This document shows positions 1 to 12,200 of a DNA stretch of 22,044 nt, piece by piece. The notes below the pieces were generated by a model. That model was given only the letters and a program-made list of their open reading frames with translations. It was not told the DNA's origin and made no database searches. Position 1 is the first letter of the stretch; every line of letters starts with the position of its first letter. The position numbers and the translations under genes are program-made. Source of the stretch: Saccoglossus kowalevskii (taxonomy: Eukaryota > Hemichordata > Enteropneusta > Harrimaniidae); contig NW_003155746.1 of assembly GCF_000003605.2 (NCBI RefSeq), positions 77,481-99,524 on the forward strand, written 5' to 3'.

Positions 1-81
1 TAGGCCGAAGTAACTGACCAATCCCTAATTCACACATGATTAAAGAGCACATATATATCTTCTGTAGTTATTTACACATAC
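1..81 (-). other. USP37 intron 12 (partial)
   Basis: Starts with GTATGT at 81 and runs off the left edge. Nothing else is recognised. Confidence 0.85.
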
Positions 82-246
82 CTACAAAGCACAGGTTTTC
101 TTTCAGCTGATAAAGGAACTTCTGTCTTTGTTGTACAATGCAGTGATAAAGTTAGATAATTTGGAATCCTTATATTCTGTGCTAATTTGGTGTTTTTCAA
201 AGTGGACAAGTTGTAGCTGTATCTCTTCAAATGTAATATCAATATT
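82..246 (-). CDS. USP37: USP37 exon 12 (LHLKRY segment), last exon in window
   Basis: 165 nt, phase 2 in and out, acceptor ATCTTACAG and donor GTATGT. It encodes ILILHLKRYSYNLSTLKNTK, then RIPNYLTLSLHC, matching human VLILHLKRYSFN, IIPRYLTLSSHC. The tail (TTKTEVPLSAERKPVLC) begins the stretch that in vertebrates leads into the UIM insert. The next exon is beyond the left edge. Confidence 0.96.
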
Positions 247-3200
247 CTGTAAGATGAATTGTTTTGATCACATTAATGAATCTGTAATCATACCATATGA
301 TGTTTATTTCCCACCTATTGTTTTACCAGTAATACTGTGGACGTGTGAATGAAAAGAACACCTAATTACCAACATGGTCAGCAAACTTGCCTGTGCTGAT
401 TCAAACTGGCGTCTGGCTCGTTATCAGATTAGCCCATGCCATTTTTAATAGGAGGCCAAGATACTTTTAGAAAGGAGCATGATCGATATATGAATTTTCC
501 ATAATAATTGTTGTCGTCGTTGTAATTGTACTTTATAATTTATTACATTTAAAAAAGGCAAAATGAGAAAAAATATGAAAATCTAGCATAAAGTAATGAC
601 TTGAGATTGTAACATTGCCTCCTTTTGAGATTGAGGTGGCCCAAAGTGTTTCAAATTCAAAACTACCTCCAGACATCAATACAGGCGATTCGTTGGCAAG
701 TTTACTGACGATATTGGTAATTAAGTGTTCCTTTCATTCACACATCCACAGGAAGAATCGACTACGACACAACTTGATGGGGGGGGGGGGTAACAGTATG
801 CAACCTAAGAAACTATGACATGCCATTGATGCACAGAGATTTGCTGTGCGGCAACGAGTTATGCTAATTCACTGATATGTCATTGACGCAACAGGAAATC
901 ATACACTGATATAGTGTTCTTGGGGAAAAATCCAACAATAGTTATGAAATTTGTAATTTGGTATAATGAAACTTACATTTCATAATCAAAATTAGTGTAA
1001 AAACTAAGAAAATCAGGGGCTGCAACATTTTTGTTTATACCTCAAGTCACCTATACAGCCATCTACAATTTTATTTTATTTTATTTCTGAAGACCGACCT
1101 CCCGAGCAGTCAACAATCTGACTCAATTTTAAGGGATCATCCCTCTCTCTCTCTTTGACATATTATGCCAATGACGTCTTTCCAATGCAGGGAGCCATTT
1201 TGGGCAATATTCTTCTCCAGCTGCTAGGGTGTCATCTTTATTACCTGGAATATTTTACCCCTATGAATTTCTAGGTTACTGTTTTTAAAGCCAATTTCTT
1301 TCAATGATCAATGAATCAATGATAACTTTCGCATTTTGCTTTGACAAGATAAGGAAAAAAGAATGCTTTTTGACAGATTAGTGGATTTGTTGAATATTTA
1401 CTAGTAGCACCTTGTTCTCGATTTGCGGTGGCGCTGATTCGCAGGTATGTTAAAATAGATTTCACAGTTAAAACATTGGAACTAAGGTCATACGAGTTTG
1501 ATTTGTAATCAAGACATTTGAGGTTTTTGAATTGCTGTCAAGAACACTGTTAGTCAGAACTCTCCATTTGGGGGGGGGCAGTTTATAATCAGAATGCAGT
1601 TAATAAGATTTTAAAGGTAATCTGAAAAATTGACTTATAAGACAAGAGTATTGAAGTGCATATTGCAAGATAATCAGTGTCATAATCATTGGACATTTTC
1701 ATGAATTTCATGAATTTTTCGTTTTTGAATATAACGTATATATCCGGGTATAAGCCCAGGATCCTGAACATAGAAAATTGTCAAAAAACACGCAGATTGA
1801 ACTGCGGCAGGGAATAGAACGGCAAATGAAAACATGCAACAGAAATAAATTAACAATATGCAACATTAGAAGTAAAACAAAACTAATGTATTGCTTACAA
1901 TGTGACAAATAAACCAGAAATAATAAAAATCGACAGTGAGGAATCATATGAATCAGGATTTTCCCGCCGACAAACACGCCCAATACGCGTGAACTCAAAA
2001 AGAATTAAAATGTCAGGGGTTAAACTAAGGGGTTAAAGAGACAAGAAAAATGGGGTCGCTCTGCTGCGATGGCACACGATGCTTTTGTTTACAGTCTAGC
2101 AATCATCTTTGACTTTTATGCATTTGCTTTACTACTTGGCTAAGAATGACATCACTACTAGTATTTCATCATGAAGGTCAAATCGTGACATTGCTTTCTT
2201 ATCAGACTCAACGCTTATCACAATCACAGTGAAAGTTATCATTCAGCAAGTTCCAGCGGTTGGAATATCTGTGGGCTTGAAATAGGAAGTTAATTTTTTT
2301 ATCCAACGATAGAAGAATAGTTTTCTTGACAGAAATGCAAGAGCGGTGATGAAAGATGGTTAAAAAGTTCTTCGGCGTGACATTGCAAAATTGCTGGCAC
2401 CAGTTATGGATTCTCAAGCTGCTACCAAATATTTTATAAAGCCAAAATAACGTGATTTCAACCACTCTTCCAGGTACATGTTGCTACAATATTGCAACAT
2501 TGGTTTCATTGTCGACGACACTAAAGTCGAACGAGTGACATTATATATATATATATTTTTAAAGACTTGCTGACTGTTATGATTCTGAAAAAAAACAATC
2601 TTGAAAAATAAATGTAAATCAATTATATTTAAAGAATTTTTATAAGAAAGTCAAGTTAATACAACCACAATCAGCAAATAGAAAATAGTTTTTTGTGTAG
2701 AAAAAGACCCCCTGGGTGTGTGCCCGGATATAACGTCAACTTCTTTATTATGTCAAAAGTGGTGGGTGAGCGTTTGCTCCAGCATGGGCTCTTACCTGGA
2801 TAAGTGAGATAATGATAATTCCAAGCATCAAATGCATGCATTAATGCTACTGGTTAGAAGTGCAAGATGACTTTGATCTTCATCTCATAATACGCCACAT
2901 ATATTTATGCATTCAGGGGGAAACGAGGCTGCTACAAAGTATGGGCAATTAAAGGATCAACCATATGCATGTTACCATAGTGATAAACTGTGATCTCTGA
3001 CCTACCTTGGTAACCGAGTAAACTTATGTGTGACAGTAGCTTGTCTGTAATGGCATTCACTGCAATCATATTCAATTTTCTCATCCCTGAAGAATTGGTC
3101 GATGGTATACTGAATGGATTTGATTTCACTCGCATCTCTGGAGAACAAGACATTGTAAATGATGAGATCATGATTTTACATGTTGATGAGTAATGAATGG

Positions 3201-6200
3201 TTTTATTGTATAGCGCCCCCTGGAGGGTGATAGTGAAAGCTAATTTTGTTTATTGTTATTTTGGTACTTATGCATCAAGCATTTAATTATTCGTTATTTC
3301 CACATTTTATTTGTGCTATTGCAATAGTTCCAAGTCATGTCACGAAATGAGTTCCTGTTATTAGTCGGCAATTTTAAATCAGATCCAGTTCCGGAATTGC
3401 AGAAGAAATGCTTGATTATAGGATTTTGACATAAAATGACTGTCATTCACCCATCTGGAATCAGATCATAAAACAAATGTGTGTCCAATATAATGTCTGA
3501 TGTATGTGCGAAGTTTGAACTTGATCAGCCTAAGCATGTGTGAGATATGGCTGGATAGGAACTGATGCACATATGCATGAAAGTCAATCCATAAGTCCCT
3601 GTTATCGGACTTTATCAGAAAGTGGACTAAAAAACATTAACCAGGGTGAAAAAAAACAACACAACATGACACAACACTACACACGGGGAGCACTTACCTC
3701 TTTTTTGGCATATCCACCGATAGATCATAAAACTGTTCTGTTTTAGTCACCACTTCATTACACTGATTGCACGTAATTACATGACACACTTCAAACTCAA
3801 AATTCTGTGTTACAGGACAGCTGTGATATACAGGTGGCTTGTCATCACCTGTAATCTTGGCTTCAAAGTCTTCTTTCATATCGTTGTTCAGTTTTTCAAC
3901 ATCTTCTTTGAGCTGATCCAGACACTGACCCAGGAATTCATGCGCATCCTTCCAAGAGGAAAATAAATCAAAATTTGGAAAGTAATCATTAATAGAACAT
4001 ATGCTGGTTTTTGCTGCATGTGATGTTCTTGTTTTATTACATTAGCAGGACTGCTAATGTATTTAATTACATGAACAAAAATATATACTGTAAAATCTGT
4101 ATTAAAAGCCGCGGCATCAACTAAAATGGTACAATACAACAGATGGGGATGTGGCTTCTATTAGAGCATCTACACATATGAGAAATGGGGTCTCAATTGT
4201 TCAAAAAGAATGGGTGCAGCTTCTATTAGGGATGCAGCTTCTAATACAGATTTTTCGGTAGTTTTAATAATGTTCTTCGATACTCTGCATGTTGATGTCC
4301 AAATCTGATTTATCGTAGCGTAATAGTTTCTTGATGATCATTGAAAATATTAAAATGCAAATACAGTGATTGTTATTGTTCTATTAAAAGAATCATCATA
4401 TATGCAGATAACAAAGGAAATTGTTTCATCAAAAAAATACTCAGTTACGTGTTACATTAACATAATTAGTATTTAGATCATGATAGATCATAATGTAATG
4501 TCATCAATGAAATATCAGAAAGAAATATTGAGAATTATATATCCATACAACATTTTTTAAAATTTGGTTGACATGACAACATCATTTGCATTTCCCAAAG
4601 AATTTGTGATTACATACACATTTAGAAGATTGTTTACAGCAAGTCTCATACTTATGTTTGGGAAGAAAGTTCAAGGGTCAATATAGAAGTCTGCTCATCA
4701 GGGACAGATGGACAGACTTCTATATCTGTCCCTGATCAGCAGATTTTAGCTGGAATAGGTAAATGTACAAACTGTCTGTCTCTGAGGACAGATGATTTCA
4801 AGTTTTTACTAACTGACCAAATTAGGTAGTTTGACTTATGAAATGATGAACAGCCAAGAATTAACATTTTATTTAAAATAATAAGTCATCATCAATTAGG
4901 ACAGGCACTTTTATTCTCCCAACCAGTCCAATAGACAGGCAACCTTAATTCAATTTAATATCAACCCCCGAAGTTTGACTTGCTCACTAATTTACCAACG
5001 TATTCAGTTTGGGAACAGCAACTGATAACTCTTATCATGTATTTAATATTTACGTGTCCATAATTGTGCTTGTAATTTCCATCATGACCACAGTAACATT
5101 GGCATTTCCAAAAAAGGCATAACACTATGGCACTAGCCTACTTTCTATTATTACAGAAATATACAAAATTGTTCAAAAACTACTTTACAGTATATGCCCT
5201 ATTGGAAGCACATAACCCTTGGGATAATTTACTATAATAGGGTGTGTCTACATTGCGCATTAATATTTGCATATAACATTAGCACGTAACAAAGATTGTG
5301 ATGAAGGAAAGAGTGGTACATGTATAAAGAAAGATCAGTGATTACTTGAAATTGATACCAGGAGGGGGGGGGGTGGTAAAAGAAAAGTTATACAACATTT
5401 TATTATTTAATAATTTATTAAAATACACAAGTTTGTCCAACTCCCTGTGCACATAATATAAAATTCATTCGTTGTATGTATTATTGAATCATTAAAATAA
5501 TACTCATTTTGACCACAGAAACACCTCTGTAATTTATTTACACATATTAATCGAAAAAATACACTGATGCATTCTGGGAGAATGATACTAATACTCACAT
5601 GCTGCAGAAAACCTGAAAATCTTTCAGCACTGGAGGAGATTGCCAACTTGACACGTTTTAATAAAAGACTTCTTTCATCGGACAACATCAGTTTAGAAGA
5701 TCTTCTCACAGATAATAAATATGCGAAGCATCTATCAAAGAAAAAAAAATATGCAACCTAAAATATTTTGGTAAATTGTCAACATCTTATTTTGAAAAAA
5801 TCTGTTGAAAATTGGGAAGTCACTTATTACAGACTAATAATGAGTTGGCATTACAAGCTGCGACTTCTATTAAAATGGTACAATGCAACAGAAGGGATGC
5901 ACTTTCTATTAGAGCATCTACACATATTTATCTCAATTGTTCAAGAAGGATGGGTGTGACTGATACCCATTTTACGGTACATAATGCTATAAATCTAGCG
6001 AACTTCTCATGGGCGCTATACATGAATAACCCTGGTCACTGGACAAAATAAATAAATCTATAAAAACCATCTTTAACCCCCTTGGAGAAGAGGGTTATAG
6101 CCAGAAAACAGAAAGTGATGGAATTTAGACGTGTTTTATATACAATTAAAACAAAATATTTGTATAAATTTTTGTAATACATTTGGAAATGAGATCCATC

Positions 6201-9200
6201 ATGGATTGTGTCAGGCAGTTGTAGCGCCCATCCCGTACAATAGACAAGCAACTTTCAATTCGTACAGAGACTAGCAGCCATTATTGGAATTGACAATATT
6301 ACGTACCTGTAAAGACTGGTTTTGGGCATTTTTTTGAAGATATCACCATTTAAGACATCGTTAGCAAATGTTTCCAAACCGAACAAAGATTGTAAAATGG
6401 CATTCATATAACATGTATTTCCGAGATTGGAAAATCTACAGAGAAGACAATTGACATGATTATGAGTCCACACTAGATAACCTGACATAGTGTATATTAC
6501 CAGGTATCAAAGTCGCATACTTTCAGCTTATAAATTATTGATAAAAATGATATAAGGTTATTACGAGAATACCTCAAAGTATGCACGAAGACAGTATAGC
6601 TGGAGTATACGCCGACGTGCAGCGTTACTGTCTGAGTGCATACTTTGAGATATCTTCGTAATAACCTTATTATTATACACTTTTCAAGGATACATCATGG
6701 GAATGCCAAAATCCAAAAAGTTTAGAACAAAATCAGCGAACTTCTTTGTGTGGAGTCGGTCAAACGCTAATGGCAGCCATGTTTTTTTTTATTAAAGGAT
6801 GCTTACACGCTGTAACTTATGCTGTTACGGTGACAGATGTATAATAAATACATATACACTAATATGAATCAGAACAGTAAGACAATTAGAAGTATAATAA
6901 AAATATTTTTAAATTGAAAACAAATGAGATAAGTTTTTACTGACCCTTGCAAACTAACTTGTGATGTTTTATTTGTCACCAGTTTATTTTTGTTGCCCCA
7001 TCCTTCATAGTTTTCACTAAGTCTTTGACTTTTGGTGAGGTGTGAAGGATCAGAGAGAAATCCTAGTGGTCGACGTGACTTCACTGGACTATTCCTGAAA
7101 TAGAATTATGATAATTACTATTATCATTAACCTAAACTCTCTACAGATGTAACCATTAACCCTCCTTTTTCAATGTGACATTTGACCCAATCCCCGTCTG
7201 TCAATTTTAACCATCCTTTCCCACATATGGTGTGACCTCCAATGCCTTCACATGGGATGAGATTTCAATCATTTCAGAGGTGGTGTGACCTCCAACCCCT
7301 TCACATGAGGTGAGATTTTTACCATTTCAGAGGTGGTGTGACCTCCAACCCCTTCACATAAGGTGAGATTTCAATCATTTCAGAGGTGGTGTGACGACCT
7401 CCAACCCCTTCACACGTGGCGAGATTTTTACCATTTCAGAGATGGTGTGACCTCCAACCCCTTCACATAAGGTGAGATTTTTACCATTTCAGAGGTGGTG
7501 TGACCTCCAACCCCTTCACACGTGGCGAGATTTTTACCATTTCAGAGATGGTGTGACCTCTAACCCCTTCACATGGGATGAGATTTTTACCATTTCAGAG
7601 ATGGTGTGACCTCCAATCCCTTCACATAAGGTGAGATTTCAATCATTTCAGAGATGGTGTGACGACCTCCAACCCCTTCACACGTGGTGAGATTTCAATC
7701 ATTTCAGAGGTGGTGTGACGACCTCCAACCCCTTCACACGTGGTGAGATTTTTACAATTTCAGAGGTGGTGTGACCTCCAACCCCTTCACATAAGGTGAG
7801 ATTTCAATCATTTCAGAGGTGGTGTGACCTCCAACCCCTTCACACGTGGCGAGACTTTTACCATTTCAGAGATGGTGTGACCTCCAACCCCTTCACATGG
7901 GATGAGATTTTTACCATTTCAGAGATGGTGTGACCTCCAACCCCTTCACATAAGGTGAGATTTCAATCATTTCAGAGGTGGTGTGACCTCCAACCCCTTC
8001 ACATAAGGTGAGATTTTTACCATTTCAGAGGTGGTGTGACCTCCAACCCCTTCACATGAGGTGAGATTTTTCCCATTTCAGAGGTGGTGTGACCTCCAAC
8101 CCCTTCACACGTGGCGAGATTTTTACCATTTCAGAGATGGTGTGACCTCCAACCCCTTCACATGGGATGAGATTTTTACCATTTCAGAGATGGTGTGACC
8201 TCCAACCCCTTCACATAAGGTGAGATTTCAATCATTTCAGAGGTGGTGTGACCTCCAACCCCTTCACACGTGGTGAGATTTTTACCATTTCAGAGATGGT
8301 GTGACCTCCAACCCCTTCACATGTGGTGAGATTTTTACCATTTCAGAGATGGTGTGACCTCCAACCCCTTCACATGAGGTGAGATTTCATACATGTATGA
8401 TTGTAACTGTAATCATTGACCCTTTCTAAACGTATTGCATAACTTAACAATATACACCCTTGATGACATTGGTACAATAACAATACCATACCTTAGTGAT
8501 AAAAATGTATTATTCCGTCCATAGTTTACCATCTGTTGTCCACGATTATTGTAAAATCCACCAACAGCCAGTTTAGGTGCTACAATGTATGGAGAAAAAG
8601 TCATTGCAACATTCAGACATTGCGTTAACCACATATTGTGCTTCCCGAACTCCCAATATTAGAGAAAGAGACACATATATATTGTCAATTCATTTCATTT
8701 TTGCATCAGGACTCGCTACGTGAAACTAACTGTACATCATTATATATTTTCACTATTTTGATGTTTTGAGCATATACATTATCTTATTTTCCCGAATTTG
8801 TCAAGAAAACAATGAGTTTTATTATTATTTAACATGTTCACATAGATTTAATTTAGTGGATTTTATTAATCAGCGAAAATAGCAAAATTAAAACCCAGTA
8901 AATAATTAATGCATTTACAGTATGTGAATTATATATATATTATCACATGCATTTTTTCACAATAAAATTTATATAAGCCTGCAAGCTCTGCGTGACCTAT
9001 AAGCAGCACGTACTATGAATAAAAAAAATTACGTCAGCAAACATTTGAAGACGCACAAAGTTTTTTCAATAGAGGACGTTGGATGAAAGAGGGTCACTAC
9101 TTACTAGAGGTCGTTGGATGAAAGAGGGTCACTACTTACTAGAGGTCGTTGGATGAAAGAGGGTCACTACTTACTAGAGGTCGTTGGATGAAAGAGGGTC

Positions 9201-12200
9201 ACTACTTACTAGAGGTCGTTGGATGAAAGAGGGTCACTACTTACTAGAGGTCGTTGGATGAAAGAGGGTCACTACTTACTAGAGGTCGTTGGATGAAAGA
9301 GGGTCACTACCAGTACTTACTAGAGGTCGTTGGATGAAAGAGGGTCACTACTTACTAGAGGTCGTTGGATGAAAGAGAGTCACTACTTACTAGAGGTCGT
9401 TTTTTCCTCAAGCTGCTTCTGTTTCTCATTAAAATCTTCAAGGAAGTGGGAAGATGTGGTAGATGATATCTTTCGTTCCGATAGCGCTTTCCTTTCAGAC
9501 CGAGGTGACGTAATCCTAATGACATACAAAAGGTTTATGAGACAAAGTGAATGCACAAATTTCCAATAAAAGTGTATATATAAACCCCTTAGCTGTGTAT
9601 TTTATTTTACAATAGATTTACACAAGCATAAGTAACATACATTAGTGCGATGCTGCGAGAAATCGTCGAAATATCTTCTTTTCTCTTTATGTAAGGCATT
9701 GTATTGTACAGTATAAGTTTATTGTGATCCTTCATGTGTTTGTAATATTATTTAGCATTCTGTGTAGTTGATTAACCTTACTGTATCTTAATGTAGTTTA
9801 TTTTATTTTATTTCTATTTTTATACGACCATAGAACAACTCACTGTAGATTGTTTTAGTGTTGAATGAATATTATTATTATTATTATTATAAGCATATAA
9901 AGTAACAGAGGTGTACTGCAGAACACTTAATTTGCGCTTAGAATTGATTTTCGCTATAGAAATGATTCAGTGAATATAAAATCCAGCGAATATACTTGTT
10001 TTCTTATATTTTACATTCAACTCATCAAAAAACAGTGAAAATAAATTCCATACAAAACACCCAAAAAGTCTATTCAGCGAAAATTAATTCCAGCTAAAAA
10101 AGTGTTTTACAATATCTATGATCAAAATAAGGTATATGTTTAATGATGCAGTGTTCAGTTGTTAGTTTGTGTTCTTCTAGTAGGAATGTGATTCTGAATG
10201 GTGGAAATCAGTGTCAGCACTTGGGGGAATTATCCAAAAATATCTGTCCCAAACTTGAGATGACACCACAACAATGGTTGTTAAATTTAATGCTGTGATT
10301 GCAAGTACAATGTGTATAATTTGAAACATAGCATTCTGAAGTTTGTGGTTATTATCAAATCATAATTTTCACTAGACCAGCACACTCTAATATAAACAAA
10401 TGTACTAATAAATCCACCAGCCTCATCACTACAAGAGAAATCTGAATGTATCCTTCCACATGAACACAATAAAGTCCTATACAAACCTGACAATTCCTTT
10501 ATTTTCTTTGTTTTTCTTGTGTTCGTCTGATGTTTTAGGGGGCACGGAACGCGAGAAATTATATGACATTGGACGTTTATGAGGTGTAAACGTAGTTTGC
10601 TGAGGCGAAAACACTTGGCCATTAGGCTCACCCTGCATGAATTGTAACAAGAATAGCAATATATAGTTAGTAGGTGACTTTCCGTTCAACTGCGAGATCT
10701 CGTAAGATGCATGAAAGACGCGCATCGAACGTATGCCGCAAAAATCGAAAGATTTGATTTTGAACTCTAATTTCTTTAATTCGTAGCTCACATCGACCGG
10801 CCGATCTTCGGAAGAGGAATATTGCTTTTGAATACCCTGACTTAATAGAAATTGTCTATCATCATGGAAATGCCCCCCAAAATATTTCTGCGTTTGTCGA
10901 ATCCCAAGCGATGTTTGACGCCACTACAACGTTATGACATTTGTTTGTCGTGTTTTTATGTTTGATTTCACGCATAACGCGTGATTCTCGCAGTGAACGG
11001 AAAATGATCTATTGGTGTGGTATGTTAAAGCACATTTCATACATGGACTGTAAATTTCTGAAACACTACTTGTAGCAGAAAATAAATGGTTTAAACATTC
11101 AAATATTGTATTTATCCGGATAAGAGTCCATGCCTGGGCAAATGCCCCCCCCCCCCCAAATTTTTCCTACACTTGTATAAAAAAAATAACAAAATAGCAA
11201 AATAGGTAATTTTACATTTATTTTTCAAGATTTTTTATCAGAAAAGTTTTTATGACAAGACAAAACCAGCTCAAAGCAACTTCAGAGTTAAGTTAAGACT
11301 ATGCTGCAGATTGTTTTACAGTGAATGCTTACCTTACTGATCATTGTTTTAACTGGAGTCATGGAAGAAAACCTACTAGAGCCTACAAAGAAACCCAAAC
11401 AAACTTTATTAACATTCATAAAGTCAGAAAAAAACATTTGTCAGAAAGTAAATGTCACCAGTGTAAGAAAAAAATTTTAACAAATTGTAATGATAATTTC
11501 AGAATAATAATAAGCCACCTATGCGTGCCAATTTTAGAAAAATAAATTAACCAGAAAAAGTGAAGAAAATAGTTTTGTCTCTGCCTAAAACAGACATGGT
11601 GGCTGGAAACTGACAAGGTGACACATAAAGAGCCAACATGACCTCAGATGCCGGACAGAAAAAAATCAATCAACATGCATTTCATTTTAATTTTTTTTTT
11701 TTAATTTTTTCCAAACTTCTGATAAAATGCACCCCAAAAAAAGCACACATCCCCTGGTTTCCTCAATTTATTTTGGGTAATCTGCTATCAGGGCCTGTCA
11801 AAGTGTTAAACTAACATGTGTAAAAAACTATACTCACCAGGTTGAGAATCCATTTTCAATTCATTCAGGTAGGCAGACATGCCTCTGACAATATCAGGGT
11901 TATTCGCTTGATCCAAGTGTATACTGTTACCATTCCTCAAGCAGATTATAATTCTTCGTCTATTAGTACTTGCTTCAGATAAACTTTTAACATTATTTTT
12001 CAGCTGAAATAACGCAAAAACTAAAAATTAATTTTGCTGACTCAATTAATGTTGCATTTCAGGATACACAGATGGAAAACTTATAACGATTTGATGGACT
12101 TTGTCATATCAAAAGTGCCTTCCATGAGTGAATTACTTTTTCAACTGCAGTTTGAAAATGACGAGGGTATGATGATTGATATTATGTCTAGTTCATTTTT

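Larger units (their letters stand above)
3949..5598 (-). other. USP37 intron 9 (1.65 kb)
   Basis: Contains a TA-flanked MITE (4086-4260), an overlapping double hairpin (4681-4743) and a G-run at about 5363-5374. The rest is AT-rich with no recognisable feature. Confidence 0.8.

Noticed and set aside
7222-8391. CRISPR-like array
   Set aside because: Units are contiguous with no unique spacers, and the context is a eukaryotic intron. It is a minisatellite.
8413-8634. 73-codon ORF as a separate small protein
   Set aside because: It contains USP37 exon 6 plus intron read-through on both sides.
9330-9569. Plus-strand ORF of 79 codons
   Set aside because: It is antisense to USP37 exon 5 and the 35-bp array. 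The minus-strand exon has splice sites and phase continuity.
10487-10791. 104-codon ORF as an independent gene
   Set aside because: Its 3' half is USP37 exon 4. The 5' half reads through the intron, including the branch point and acceptor.
11838-12003. Direct splice from exon 2 to exon 4
   Set aside because: It gives a TGA at the second codon. The 50-nt microexon between them restores the frame, with good splice sites on both sides.
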